Positions 20,093-28,713 of a DNA stretch of 64,000 nt are shown here, in pieces. Source of the stretch: Corythucha ciliata (lineage: Eukaryota > Arthropoda > Insecta > Hemiptera > Tingidae); contig CM075941.1 in the NCBI GenBank assembly GCA_038030265.1, forward strand, positions 55,839,952 to 55,903,951, written 5' to 3'. A program made the position numbers and the translations under genes. Under the pieces are notes generated by a model. The model made no database searches. It was not told where the DNA came from and saw only the letters and a program-made list of their open reading frames with translations. Numbering within the stretch: position 1 is the stretch's first letter; each line of letters begins with the position of its first letter.

Positions 20093-20507
20093 CTAGTGGC
20101 CGTGTTGGGTAATAAATCCCGTTTTATATCGATTTTTGGTACGTATAGGTATGGTCCAGAAGGCCATGTTAATATCTAAGGCGGAAAACCATCTGCAATC
20201 TCGGGTTTTGGCGATAATGTCATCAATGAGCGGAAACGGCTGACTCTCAGGAACCAGAAGTTTGTTTAGTTCCCTGAAGTCCACGCATAATCTTGTTTTT
20301 TTCTTTTTTATTACTTTCACCTGTTTTTTTGTACGCCAGCGTGACCGGTGCGGCGAATGGTGAACATGATTCCTTTATGATGCCGTGGTTTAAAAGCTCA
20401 CCAATCTGTTTTTCAATTTCCTTCTGGTCATCATAAGAGCACCTATAGGGTTTTTTCGCTATGTATTTGTCTTCCACCAGTTTTATATGTGCTTCGTGTT
20501 TTTGCAC
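20093..20507 (-). pseudogene. Gypsy reverse transcriptase, N-terminal half
   Basis: Two overlapping frames: one (20247-20507) with KPYRCSYDDQKEIEKQI and GIIKESCSPFAAPV, the other (20093-20320) with RLCVDFRELNKLLV and WFSALDINMAFWTIPI. Together they are the RT fingers and first palm motifs. A frameshift separates them near 20320, in a run of T and A. Confidence 0.8.
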
Positions 20508-21174
20508 TGTGCCTATATCGTATTGGTTTTATCATTAATTTGTTAACGGTTGTTATTTCTTCCCTGTTCAAACTACTCTGAATAGACAGCGGGAGCCCCA
20601 CTACAATGAAGCACACGCGAGTATTTTCACTCAATGTAGGGTCAACATCGACCAGCAAACTAAGTTTCTTTAACGCGTACTCAGAAATGGAATCCTTAAT
20701 GAATTTAAAATTATAAGCATAATTTACATTTGACCAACCTTTGTTGGAGAAATTGTCAAGAAACGATTGTTTCCAGGTTGTCCAGGGCGCGTCTCCTAGG
20801 AGTACCCGATTTGCGGTGTACCAGTCGTTTACAGGTCCTTCGATGAACAGGCGTATGACTTCGCAATAGCGTTCCTTAGGGATGTCAAGGCGTACGCACT
20901 CCATCTCCAGCGTTGTGATCCAGGTTGTAGCGTTCAGGTTTTTCCCGTTGAATTTGCTCAGAACGAGGTCCTTTGTTACCGATTGTAATGATTTACGTTC
21001 AGTTGGCGACTCGTTTTTCTGTGTTTGGTGGGTGGACTCCATTTCAAGTTTCAAATTGTCTGATAGTTCTTCAAGGTACTCTTCTTCGAAACGGGGATTT
21101 CCTTCCTCGTCAAGATAGGTTGATTGGAGGTCTTCTGAAAGCGTTATGGTCAGGTTTCGGAATTGTCCTCTCAT
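20443..21174 (-). pseudogene. Gypsy gag-like protein, fused to pol by deletion
   Basis: The first about 215 residues have a retrotransposon gag-like core: LVLSKFNGKNLNATTWITTL, then RLFIEGPVNDWYTANRVLLG and WKQSFLDNFSNKGW. At the end the frame runs into the RT region in the wrong phase (the KTRSTYK end is a frame shadow of KHEAHIKLVEDKY). The protease is absent, so a deletion joins gag almost directly to RT. Confidence 0.65.
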
Positions 21175-21182
21175 TTTGATTG

Positions 21183-21860
21183 ATTTAAATGCGCTCTTGA
21201 TGATCGGATGTTTTGCGAGTTGTTGGTGTTTTCCGATGGCCTGCTACAGTGCTTCCTTTAATTTCTACATAGTGCCTGATTTAACGATCCCTGTCTATGA
21301 CTTTATGAAGTTTGCCCAAATTATTCTCGATCCTGCAAATGGTACTTTTCATTTCTCTACAAACCCAAGTGTAAAATTTAATTTTCTTCCTTTGGAACCA
21401 CGAACATCAAACGCCCAAGTTCACACACTCTTGGCCGTTGACGCTCCGCCTTCTGGAGAGTCATTCTTGGCGGAATTACAGCGGAAATTCCCCTCCGTTC
21501 TGAATGACTCCATCGGAGAAACCAATTTACTGCGCTACAGTATTTGCCTGAAACCGGACGCGAATTGGAGGCCAATAAAAAAGAATTATACACTCTCGCC
21601 GGACAAAATGAAAATCTTAAGAGAAGTCCTCACAAACTTGGAAAACAAAAATATAATTGAACCATACTTCGCGGCTCATACCTCACCTTGTTTTTTTAGT
21701 TAATAAACAACACAGAGTGGATGAACCACCTAAATATAGATTGGTGATAGATTACCGCTCATTAAATACTTGTATAGAGTACATCGATTACCCAATACCT
21801 AGTATTGACAGCCTTTTCATGTTTCTCCAAGGAGCTAAGTATTTTTCAATTTTGGACCAG
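21183..21860 (+). pseudogene. Second gypsy element, plus strand: protease/RT fragment
   Basis: Reads VPDLTIPVYDFMKFAQIIL and RYSICLKPDANWRPIKKNYT, then LREVLTNLENKNIIEPYFAA. After a frame change at a T7 run near 21690 it continues PKYRLVIDYRSLNTCIEYID and GAKYFSILD. This is the spacer and N-terminal RT of a gypsy-type pol. Similarity ends at FSILD, near 21860, where BEL gag sequence follows in the same open frame. Confidence 0.75.
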
Positions 21861-22373
21861 TTTTTGGACAGGATTTTGTTGGAGTTGTGTGACTTCATAA
21901 AGACTCAAATCCGAGTAGCAGATTTGTGTTCTGATAACCCTCACAAAGGAGGAAAAACTTCCACGTCTTCTACCAAGACGTTCAACGTCCAAACCCGCAC
22001 AACTTCGCCGTCTTCTTCCATTAAATCAGTAGGTGTCTGTCCGATTTGCAGAAAATCTCATAGAATTCTTCAGTGCTCCACGTTTCTCAAGTCCAACGTA
22101 AGTGGCCGTTACGAACTGCTCAAGAAGTTCAAACGTTGTTTTTCCTGTGGAGGAGCCCACAGCGCTTCCGAATGCGCGAGTCGCGGAGCTTGTCGTGTTT
22201 GTAGTAGCACGAAACACAACACACTACTACACTCATCACAGGAGGGCTCTAGTAGCAGCCCGATCTCTCCCGTTCGTGCACCGTTGGACTCTACGTCCGC
22301 TCATCCTTCGCCTTCTAGCCCATCAGCTCCTACCTCTGGTGCACCATCCGAAATTCTCTTGCGGCGCGGGTAA
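21861..22373 (+). pseudogene. BEL-1 gag C-terminal fragment with zinc knuckles
   Basis: Reads FLDRILLELCDFIKTQIRVA, then a serine/threonine-rich stretch and two cysteine/histidine knuckles (VCPICRKSHRILQC; CFSCGGAHSASEC with CRVCSSTKHNTLLH). This is the nucleocapsid-like end of BEL/Pao gag, which binds the element RNA. The preceding residues in the same open frame come from a gypsy RT, so the N-terminal half of gag is lost. Confidence 0.8.
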
Positions 22374-22393
22374 ACTCTAATCCTCACGTTCTT

Positions 22394-25300
22394 TTGAGCA
22401 CCGCTCGGGCAAAAATTCGATCATCTTCCGGTGACTGGATAACGTGCCGCTTACTCATTGACTCTGGATCGCAATCTAATTTTATTACTCACAAGATCGC
22501 AAATCGGTTGAATTTACCCAGACGTCTGATCACGTCCACGGTTTCTGGTGTTGGTAACACGCGGTTGCCTACTTCTCAGCACGAAGTCTCGTGCACTCTT
22601 CGTTCGGTTAGCAATTCTGCTACAACTTTCTCACTTTCAGCCCGGGTTTTGCCTACCATAGTTTCCTCGGTACCTTCGACGCCTGTTTCTCGCGAGATAG
22701 GTCAGCGCTTCTCTACACTTTCGTTAGCTGATCCAGACTTCAGTACTCCGGGACCTATCGACTTACTCGTTGGCGCCCAGTTCTACGCCGAAATTCTGAG
22801 CGATCCACCTCTCTTCATTAAGGGTCGACCGTCAGCGATTCTCTCCGCACTGGGTTGGATCATTTTCGGGGAAACGGACACTGAAGAAACATCTGAAGAG
22901 GTGCAAACCTTTCTTTCCGTAGACCTCATTAATGAGGAGCTCAAGCGCTTCTGGGAAACTGAAGAAGTCGAAGTTCAAATTCCAGAAGATCCTACTTACA
23001 GTTATTGCGAGAAACACTTTCAGGATCATGTTCAACGTGACGATCAGGGTCGCTTCGTGGTGTCCTTACCATTTCGAACGGACGTTCCGTTACAACTTCA
23101 TTCGACTCGGACTTCGGCGTTAAATCGCTTACACACTCTTGAGAGAAGATTTTCAAGGGATTCCAATTACCGATCACTGTATAGTGCACAAATGCAGAGC
23201 TACATTGCAGATCACGTATCTCTGACCAACAGCCATGGTGACTATTTGATGACTCATCACGGGGTAGCAAAACCTAACTCGACTACTTCACTGCGAATCG
23301 TATTCAATGGTTCTGAGCACACTACTGGTTTCAATTCTCTAAATGATTTATTATTGCCAGGAAAACCGCTTCAGTCAAATATCGGTCAGATCATTGATAA
23401 CTTTCGATTATTTCCGGTCGCAATCTCGTGTGACGTCAAGCAAATGTTTCGCTCAATTCGGCTTTCTTCCGAGGACAGGAAATTCGTTCATTTCCTCTGG
23501 CGGTTTGACTCCTCCCTGCCCATAGAAGAATACGAGCTGACCACGTTACCTTTCGGATTGAAAAGTTCTCCGTTTTTGGCTCAACGAGTGCTTATCGAAC
23601 TCTTTGCTCTTTACAGTGCTCAGTTTCCTAACGCATCGCGGTGCAGCGGCGATATTTATGTCGACAACATTGTCTCGGGAGCCTTTACAACCGAGAGTGC
23701 TATTCGGCTCTGCGAGGAACTCAACGAACTCTTTTCTCTTGGAGGATTCAAGCTCCACAAGTTCGCCAGCAATGACTCTACCGTCTTAAGTACCATTTCG
23801 GAAGTTCAACGGGACAATCCGTTATCCTTCGATTCTTCGTCGTCCTTTAAGATATTAGGGGTCCAGTGGAATCCGAAATCAGATAGCCTTAGCTACGTAG
23901 TCGACACTTCTCAGTCAGGTTTCACCAAACGAGCTGTTTTATCGGTCGTTGCTCGAATTTTCGACATAAATGGATACTTAAGTCCTGTTACATTTTGGAT
24001 CAAATCGCTTCTGCAACGTCTTTGGTTACATAAATTGGGCTGGGATGATCCGCTGCCTCCTCCACTCCGGAATGAGTGGGCTAAATTTCTGGAAGATCTT
24101 CCGCAACTACAAGAGTTCTCACTTCCTCGTTTTCTGTCCTATACGGACAATTCTTCGTGTATGTTGGCGGCGTTTTCGGACGCGTCTGAGAAAGGGTTTG
24201 GCTGTGTCGTTTATTTTCTAGTGGAGACTGCACAAGGGCAGAGATTCGTTCACCTTTTAAAGGCAAAAAGTAAAGTGGCTCCGTTGAAAACTATTAGTAT
24301 TCCTCGCCTCGAGCTTTGTGCTGCTCTCCTCACCGCCAAAGTTGTTCGTACTCTGCAGCCATTCATTGAAAAAAGCGGCGTCAACAAAATTATTTGTTTC
24401 TCCGATTCAAAAAATGTTCTGTGGTGGCTTCAAACTCCTCCGTATCTTCTAAAGACTTTCGTCGCAAATCGGGTGGTCCAAATCCTGGAAATCACCGAAC
24501 CTTCTTGGTGGAGTTACATCCCCACTAGTTCTAATCCGGCTGATTGTGTTTCTCGAGGTCTCACGCCCTCGGAATTTTTGGAACATTCGCTCTACTTGAA
24601 TGGACCGGATTTTCTCAAGTTACCGGTTTCAGATTGGCCTATCCAGAATTTGGAACCTACTTCAGGCGTTCTTGAACGAAAGACAATTTCTCTAGCAACT
24701 CAAAATTGCCACAACGACCTGCTCGAGCAGTGCGATAAATTTTCGTCGTACATTAGACTTAACCGGATAATGGCATGGGTTCTCCGATTCGTTAATCGAC
24801 TAAAAAATCGAATTTCGAAAAGTCCGTCTTCGGAGCCACGGTCATCAGGACATCTTCAGACTTCTGAGATCAACAAAGCTTTAGTGGCCTACATCAAAAT
24901 CCTTCAGGCCGACAAATTTTCTGTCTTACTGGAATCTTTACACAACGATCGTCAGGACTTCGGTTCCTTCAAACGTTTGAATCCGTTCATCTCGGAGGAT
25001 GGCCTCATTCGTGTAGGAGGTCGCCTAACTAATTCTACATTGCCTTTCAATTCAAAACATCCAATTTTAATTCCGAAGAAGTCTCATCTCGCAGTCTTGT
25101 TAGTCGATCTTTTCCACGCGTATACTCTTCATGGAGGAATTCAATTAGTTCAGAGTCTCATACAGCGTCGTTTCTGGATCGTTTCATCCCGACAGTTAAT
25201 CCGAAATAGGACCTTCCAATGCGTCCAGTGTTACAAATTCAAAGTTAAGCCTCAAACACCCTTGATGGCACCGCTCCCCTCGATGCGGGTAACACATGCC

Positions 25301-25927
25301 CGTGCTTTTCTTGAAGTTGGCGTTGACTATGGTGGTCCCTTTCTTTACAAAGAGTCGAAACGTCGAACTTCACGCTTGTACAAATGCTGGATTTGTTTCT
25401 TCGTATGTACTGCTACCAAGGCGGTGCATCTTGAATTAGTAACGGAGCTGTCGACATCTGCATTCCTCGCCTCTCTAGATCGGTTTATTTCCCGCCGGGG
25501 TCTTCCTAGGGTTCTTCATAGTGATCGTGGGACAAACTTCGTCGGGGCAGCTCGCCGTCTCAAGGACGTTTACGACTTTCTGTCACAACATCAGGATGCC
25601 ATTTCGGACCACTTGTCCGCGCGCGATATCCAGTGGCATTTCATTCCTCCAGCATCGCCACATTTTGGAGGTTTGTGGGAAGCTGTGGTTAAGTCTGCCA
25701 AGCACCATCTAGTCCGCGTCGTTGGGAATCATGCCTTGACATTCGAAGAATTTTCGTCTTTACTCTCCAGGATCGAAGCTATTTTAAACTCGAGACCTCT
25801 GTGCAGCATTTCTCCGGATCCGAATGACAACTGTGATTACCTCACTCCGGGTCATTTCCTCATAGGTCAACCTCTACTCGCTCGTCCAGATGGGGAAGCC
25901 CTGTCGTTCCCTATGAACACTCGTTGA
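22394..25927 (+). CDS. BEL-1 pol polyprotein (1177 codons, ends at premature stop)
   Basis: Domains in order: retropepsin-like protease with LLIDSGSQ (DSG at residues 23-25); RT with TLPFGLKSSPFLAQ and the box IYVDN near residue 424, where the second catalytic aspartate is Asn; RNase H with AAFSDASEKGFGC; integrase zinc finger (HAYTLHGG..C..C), then catalytic GVDYGG, HSDRGTNF and FGGLWEAVVKS. The first codon given is ttg; the true frame continues upstream to about 22340, out of phase with gag. A tga at 25925 cuts off the last hundred residues, which continue in the same frame to 26221. Confidence 0.88.
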   Translation: MSTARAKIRSSSGDWITCRLLIDSGSQSNFITHKIANRLNLPRRLITSTVSGVGNTRLPTSQHEVSCTLRSVSNSATTFSLSARVLPTIVSSVPSTPVSREIGQRFSTLSLADPDFSTPGPIDLLVGAQFYAEILSDPPLFIKGRPSAILSALGWIIFGETDTEETSEEVQTFLSVDLINEELKRFWETEEVEVQIPEDPTYSYCEKHFQDHVQRDDQGRFVVSLPFRTDVPLQLHSTRTSALNRLHTLERRFSRDSNYRSLYSAQMQSYIADHVSLTNSHGDYLMTHHGVAKPNSTTSLRIVFNGSEHTTGFNSLNDLLLPGKPLQSNIGQIIDNFRLFPVAISCDVKQMFRSIRLSSEDRKFVHFLWRFDSSLPIEEYELTTLPFGLKSSPFLAQRVLIELFALYSAQFPNASRCSGDIYVDNIVSGAFTTESAIRLCEELNELFSLGGFKLHKFASNDSTVLSTISEVQRDNPLSFDSSSSFKILGVQWNPKSDSLSYVVDTSQSGFTKRAVLSVVARIFDINGYLSPVTFWIKSLLQRLWLHKLGWDDPLPPPLRNEWAKFLEDLPQLQEFSLPRFLSYTDNSSCMLAAFSDASEKGFGCVVYFLVETAQGQRFVHLLKAKSKVAPLKTISIPRLELCAALLTAKVVRTLQPFIEKSGVNKIICFSDSKNVLWWLQTPPYLLKTFVANRVVQILEITEPSWWSYIPTSSNPADCVSRGLTPSEFLEHSLYLNGPDFLKLPVSDWPIQNLEPTSGVLERKTISLATQNCHNDLLEQCDKFSSYIRLNRIMAWVLRFVNRLKNRISKSPSSEPRSSGHLQTSEINKALVAYIKILQADKFSVLLESLHNDRQDFGSFKRLNPFISEDGLIRVGGRLTNSTLPFNSKHPILIPKKSHLAVLLVDLFHAYTLHGGIQLVQSLIQRRFWIVSSRQLIRNRTFQCVQCYKFKVKPQTPLMAPLPSMRVTHARAFLEVGVDYGGPFLYKESKRRTSRLYKCWICFFVCTATKAVHLELVTELSTSAFLASLDRFISRRGLPRVLHSDRGTNFVGAARRLKDVYDFLSQHQDAISDHLSARDIQWHFIPPASPHFGGLWEAVVKSAKHHLVRVVGNHALTFEEFSSLLSRIEAILNSRPLCSISPDPNDNCDYLTPGHFLIGQPLLARPDGEALSFPMNTR

Positions 25928-25930
25928 GAA

Positions 25931-26221
25931 ATGCTCTCCGCGTGCGTCCGACACTTTTGGAAACGCTGGCACTTGGAGTACCTTCAAACCCTCCTGCCTA
26001 GGTCAAAATGGTGGACCTCAACCCCTTCGTTACGGATCGGAGCGATTGTCGTACTACAAGATAAAGACTCTCCTCCGCAACAATGGACGATCGCGCGGAT
26101 ACTGGAGACTTATCCAGGACCTGACGGGGTGGCTCGGGTAGCCAAAATTAAAACGCCGACTACGACGCTAATTCGACCGCTACATCGGTTAATTCCGTTA
26201 CCGGTCGGAGATACTCTTTGA
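25931..26221 (+). pseudogene. BEL-1 integrase C-terminus after the stop
   Basis: Same frame as pol. HFWKRWHLEYLQTLLPRSKW, then LRIGAIVVLQDKDSPPQQWT and RLIPLPVGDTL form the C-terminal integrase tail of BEL/Pao. It is separated from pol only by the tga at 25925-25927, so a single substitution accounts for the break. Confidence 0.85.
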
Positions 26222-26888
26222 GCTACTCTCTCTCTACATCTTCACTCTCTCCGAAGTTAAATTTTATTTTCTCCCTCTCTCTCCTCGTTCATTCTTCTTC
26301 CTTCATTATTTTAGTTTAGTTCCGTTATTTTAGTTTAGTTTTCTCTAATTCAATCCTTTCAGCAGTTTGAATGTTTTCATTTGGTTTATATTCTATGGTT
26401 TCACCTGTACAACGTGCTACCAGCCCCTTCCCAACTGTCAACTGTCTTTATTTTCAAACTTAGTGAAATAAGTTCTTTCACGGCGGGGGTTATGTTGTTT
26501 CGGAAGTCCGGTCGGTACCGCGCTCTTCTGGGAAAGAAGAGAGTTTTTTTTTTCTCTCTCCTTCCGTGTCGGCCGGAAAACATTAAGTCTTACACCAACT
26601 GTCGCTCGGACGAGACGTTTTTTTTTCTCTCTCTTTTCGCACAAAACAAAGTGACGCATTCAATTTGACGACAAGTTCTCGCGTCTTCATAGTTCGACGA
26701 TACCTCTTTAATTGAGTACTCCAGGTCAGTGCCGCATGGTAATTCACTTAACTCTTCGCCGTGTAAAAAAAAAAAAAAAAACAATTAAATTTTATACATA
26801 CTTCTCCCTACTGCTTACCAGTACCTAGAATTCAAATACAGTCCACTAAAGAAAATAAATTAACTAAACACTAAAGGATATAATCTTC
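26222..26888 (+). other. BEL-1 3' flank, possible LTR remnant
   Basis: T-rich and CT-rich sequence with repeated ttattttagtttagtt near 26308-26342, then the possible polypurine tract, then two CT-rich runs and an A17 run near 26765-26781. An LTR may be included, but its end cannot be set without a second copy. Confidence 0.35.
26482..26489 (+). promoter_or_regulatory. Possible BEL-1 polypurine tract and start of 3' LTR
   Basis: ggcggggg is followed by ttatgttgtttcgg, about 260 bases after the pol stop. Purine tracts of this kind prime plus-strand synthesis just before the 3' LTR. A comparable tract followed by tatgt lies at the end of BEL-2 (28041-28050, minus strand). No 5' LTR is present to confirm the LTR border. 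Confidence 0.35.
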
Positions 26889-27303
26889 ATCACGAGTCTT
26901 TATATGGCTGCCACTTGGGAATAACAAAAACTGTTCAGTCGATCTCTGCCATATTCCATTGGCCTTGTTTGTGGCAATATGCCAGAACGAAAATCAACGC
27001 ATGTCTCGTATGTCAACGGTCGAAAGTACCCCAGCACTTACCTCATGGACAGTTATCGTCGCAAATAGCTTCTCGACCAAACCAACAGTTATTTATTGAT
27101 CTTGCCGGACCACTTCCTCTCACAAAAGATAGACACCAATATATCTTCGTGGCAGTTGACTCATTTAGTCGATTCGTTTTCCTAAAACCAATGAGAAAAG
27201 GGACCGCCGCAGAAGTGATCACCATCCTCCAGAAGGACATATTTCAACACTTCGGGTTATGGTCAGTTGTGTGTAGTGACCAAGTGTACAATATCCACAG
27301 CTA
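26889..27303 (+). pseudogene. Gypsy integrase fragment, plus strand
   Basis: Reads GITKTVQSISAIFHWPCLWQ, then CLVCQRSKVPQHLPHG, the second half of the HHCC finger. QLFIDLAGPLPLTKDRHQYI and VAVDSFSRFVFLKPM follow, the start of the catalytic core with its first Asp, then CSDQVYNI, where the second Asp region breaks off. The bases just upstream (ESLYGCHLG) supply the histidine side. It may be the 3' remainder of the plus-strand gypsy element interrupted by BEL-1. Confidence 0.75.
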
Positions 27304-28040
27304 ATACCTTATGGAAAGGGGATCACGGGGATAGAAAGAAAAAAAGGACTGTATTTGAGGACTGGCAAAATATTTACAGAATAAAGAAAGGAAATTCCCG
27401 ATGAGTCGAGGAGTAGAATCCCAAACTGGGGGATGAAACAACTTAGTTACAGACTGGCAGCAACAATAACCACTCACCTTAATTGGGATTGGCGTCGTAC
27501 ACAGTGGCATAAAACAGTGTGGAATTCCGCAATTGACTGGGAATCAAGAAAATGCTTCTCGTCCGAACTAAGGGGAAATAACGTATGGGGACAAAATGAA
27601 CGTATCAAAAAGCCGTTTGAAACAAAAACAGGCAGATTCACGATGCACGTCTCTAGTCACCAGTCGCCATAAAAATGCACGAAAAGCCCCGTATATTACT
27701 GTTCCCTCTTCCATCCCCACTCGCGAGGTACTTCGCTTCCTCCCCAGTGGTGAGGGTGTTTGCTGGACCACGCTTTCGAAGTACGAAAAAACGTGTCAGC
27801 TTAAAAACTAAGTTCCCCATCCCAAAGAAAGGGAAAGACAACCCCGACTCAGAAGAATAAAGAGGGGGGGGGGAACGAGGATCAAAGGAAGGCTAAAATA
27901 ACTCCGTGATGGAGGGGAGGGGAAAATTAAAGTTTTCCACAACGATACGACCAAAAAAACTAAAAAATGTAAAAGTAAAAAATGAAATAAAAAATTATTA
28001 AAAAAGATAATAAAAAAATACATGACTAATTTTAGACATA
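27304..28040. other. Sequence between retroelements, possible BEL-2 LTR
   Basis: No protein similarity. If the purine tract at 28041-28050 is the BEL-2 polypurine tract, its 3' LTR would extend from 28040 toward lower coordinates through this stretch, but no matching copy was found beyond 32280. A G run lies at 27864-27873. Confidence 0.3.
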
Positions 28041-28050
28041 CTCCCCACCC
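28041..28050 (-). promoter_or_regulatory. Possible BEL-2 polypurine tract
   Basis: On the minus strand the sequence is gggtggggag, placed just after the pol stop and before tatgtctaaaa. Position and composition fit a polypurine tract; no experimental or two-LTR support is visible. Confidence 0.35.
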
Positions 28051-28059
28051 TGAGGAATC

Positions 28060-28713
28060 TCAGCATTCACCCGTGGGTAAGGGTAAGGCAGCAAGCTTTG
28101 CAACAGGTCGTTTCAATACTTGAAATTTGATCTCACACTTGGAATAGGTAGCTGTCTTTACGGTAACTACCCTCACTTGTCCATCGGACCCCGGGAAAAC
28201 TTGTTCCACCCGTCCCAATTTCCACGCTAAGGGCGGAAGATTTTCGTCTTTAATTATGACTAAGTCACCGTTGTGAAGTGCAGGGACCTTATTCTGCCAT
28301 TTAGGGCGAGATTGCAGTGAAGTAATATATTGCTGCTGCCATGTTTTCCAAAAGGAAATATGAAATTTCTGAACAATTTTCCATCGGGTTAGGCGATTAA
28401 TCGGTTGATCTTCAATATCGGGATAAGGCGGAGCCAATATGGCGTCCATAGTGAGAAAATGCCCTGGTGTTAGGGCACTCATATCGTTTGGGTCTTCACT
28501 TAGAGCACTCAACGGTCTGGAGTTGAGACATGCCTCCACCCTGACCAAAGCGTTTGACAGTTCTTCAAATGTTAATACCGCCATTCCGCTCAATTTTACG
28601 AGAAGCGATTTGGCTGACTTCACTCCACTCTCCCAAAGACCTCCGAAATGCGGACTGAACGGGGGGGGACCAATGCCATTGAATGCCTTTGGAGGATAAC
28701 CTTTCAGTGACAA
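28060..28713 (-). pseudogene. BEL-2 integrase C-terminal part
   Basis: From PHFGGLWESGVKSAKSLLVK on, this frame continues the integrase core (with the catalytic E) and its tail: ACLNSRPLSALSEDPND, ALTPGHFLT, NRLTRWKIVQKFHISFWKTW and NGDLVIIKDENLPPLAWKLG. The first residues are out of the true frame. The break from the upstream pol frame coincides with the G8 run. Confidence 0.85.

Larger units (their letters stand above)
18935..21174 (-). mobile_element. Ty3/gypsy element on minus strand, internally deleted
   Basis: In minus-strand order the fragment shows a gag-like protein, the RT fingers/palm, the YIDD box, RNase H and then the C-terminal part of integrase. The protease between gag and RT and the zinc-binding and catalytic core of integrase are missing. 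At least four frame changes separate the parts. No LTRs were identified. It meets a plus-strand gypsy fragment head to head near 21180. Confidence 0.85.
21861..26221 (+). mobile_element. BEL/Pao retrotransposon 1, plus strand, gag-truncated
   Basis: Order: partial gag with zinc knuckles, protease, RT, RNase H, integrase. Pol is nearly full length, but there is one frame change between gag and pol near 22340-22375, one in-frame stop at 25925, and an Asn in the RT active site. The 5' LTR and most of gag are missing, replaced by a gypsy RT fragment. A purine tract at 26482-26489 may be the polypurine tract before a 3' LTR. Confidence 0.9.

Noticed and set aside
26401..28023. Small open frames between the two BEL elements as host genes
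   Set aside because: They lie in probable LTR or flanking sequence, overlap on both strands and show no motif, except for the gypsy integrase fragment at 26889-27303.
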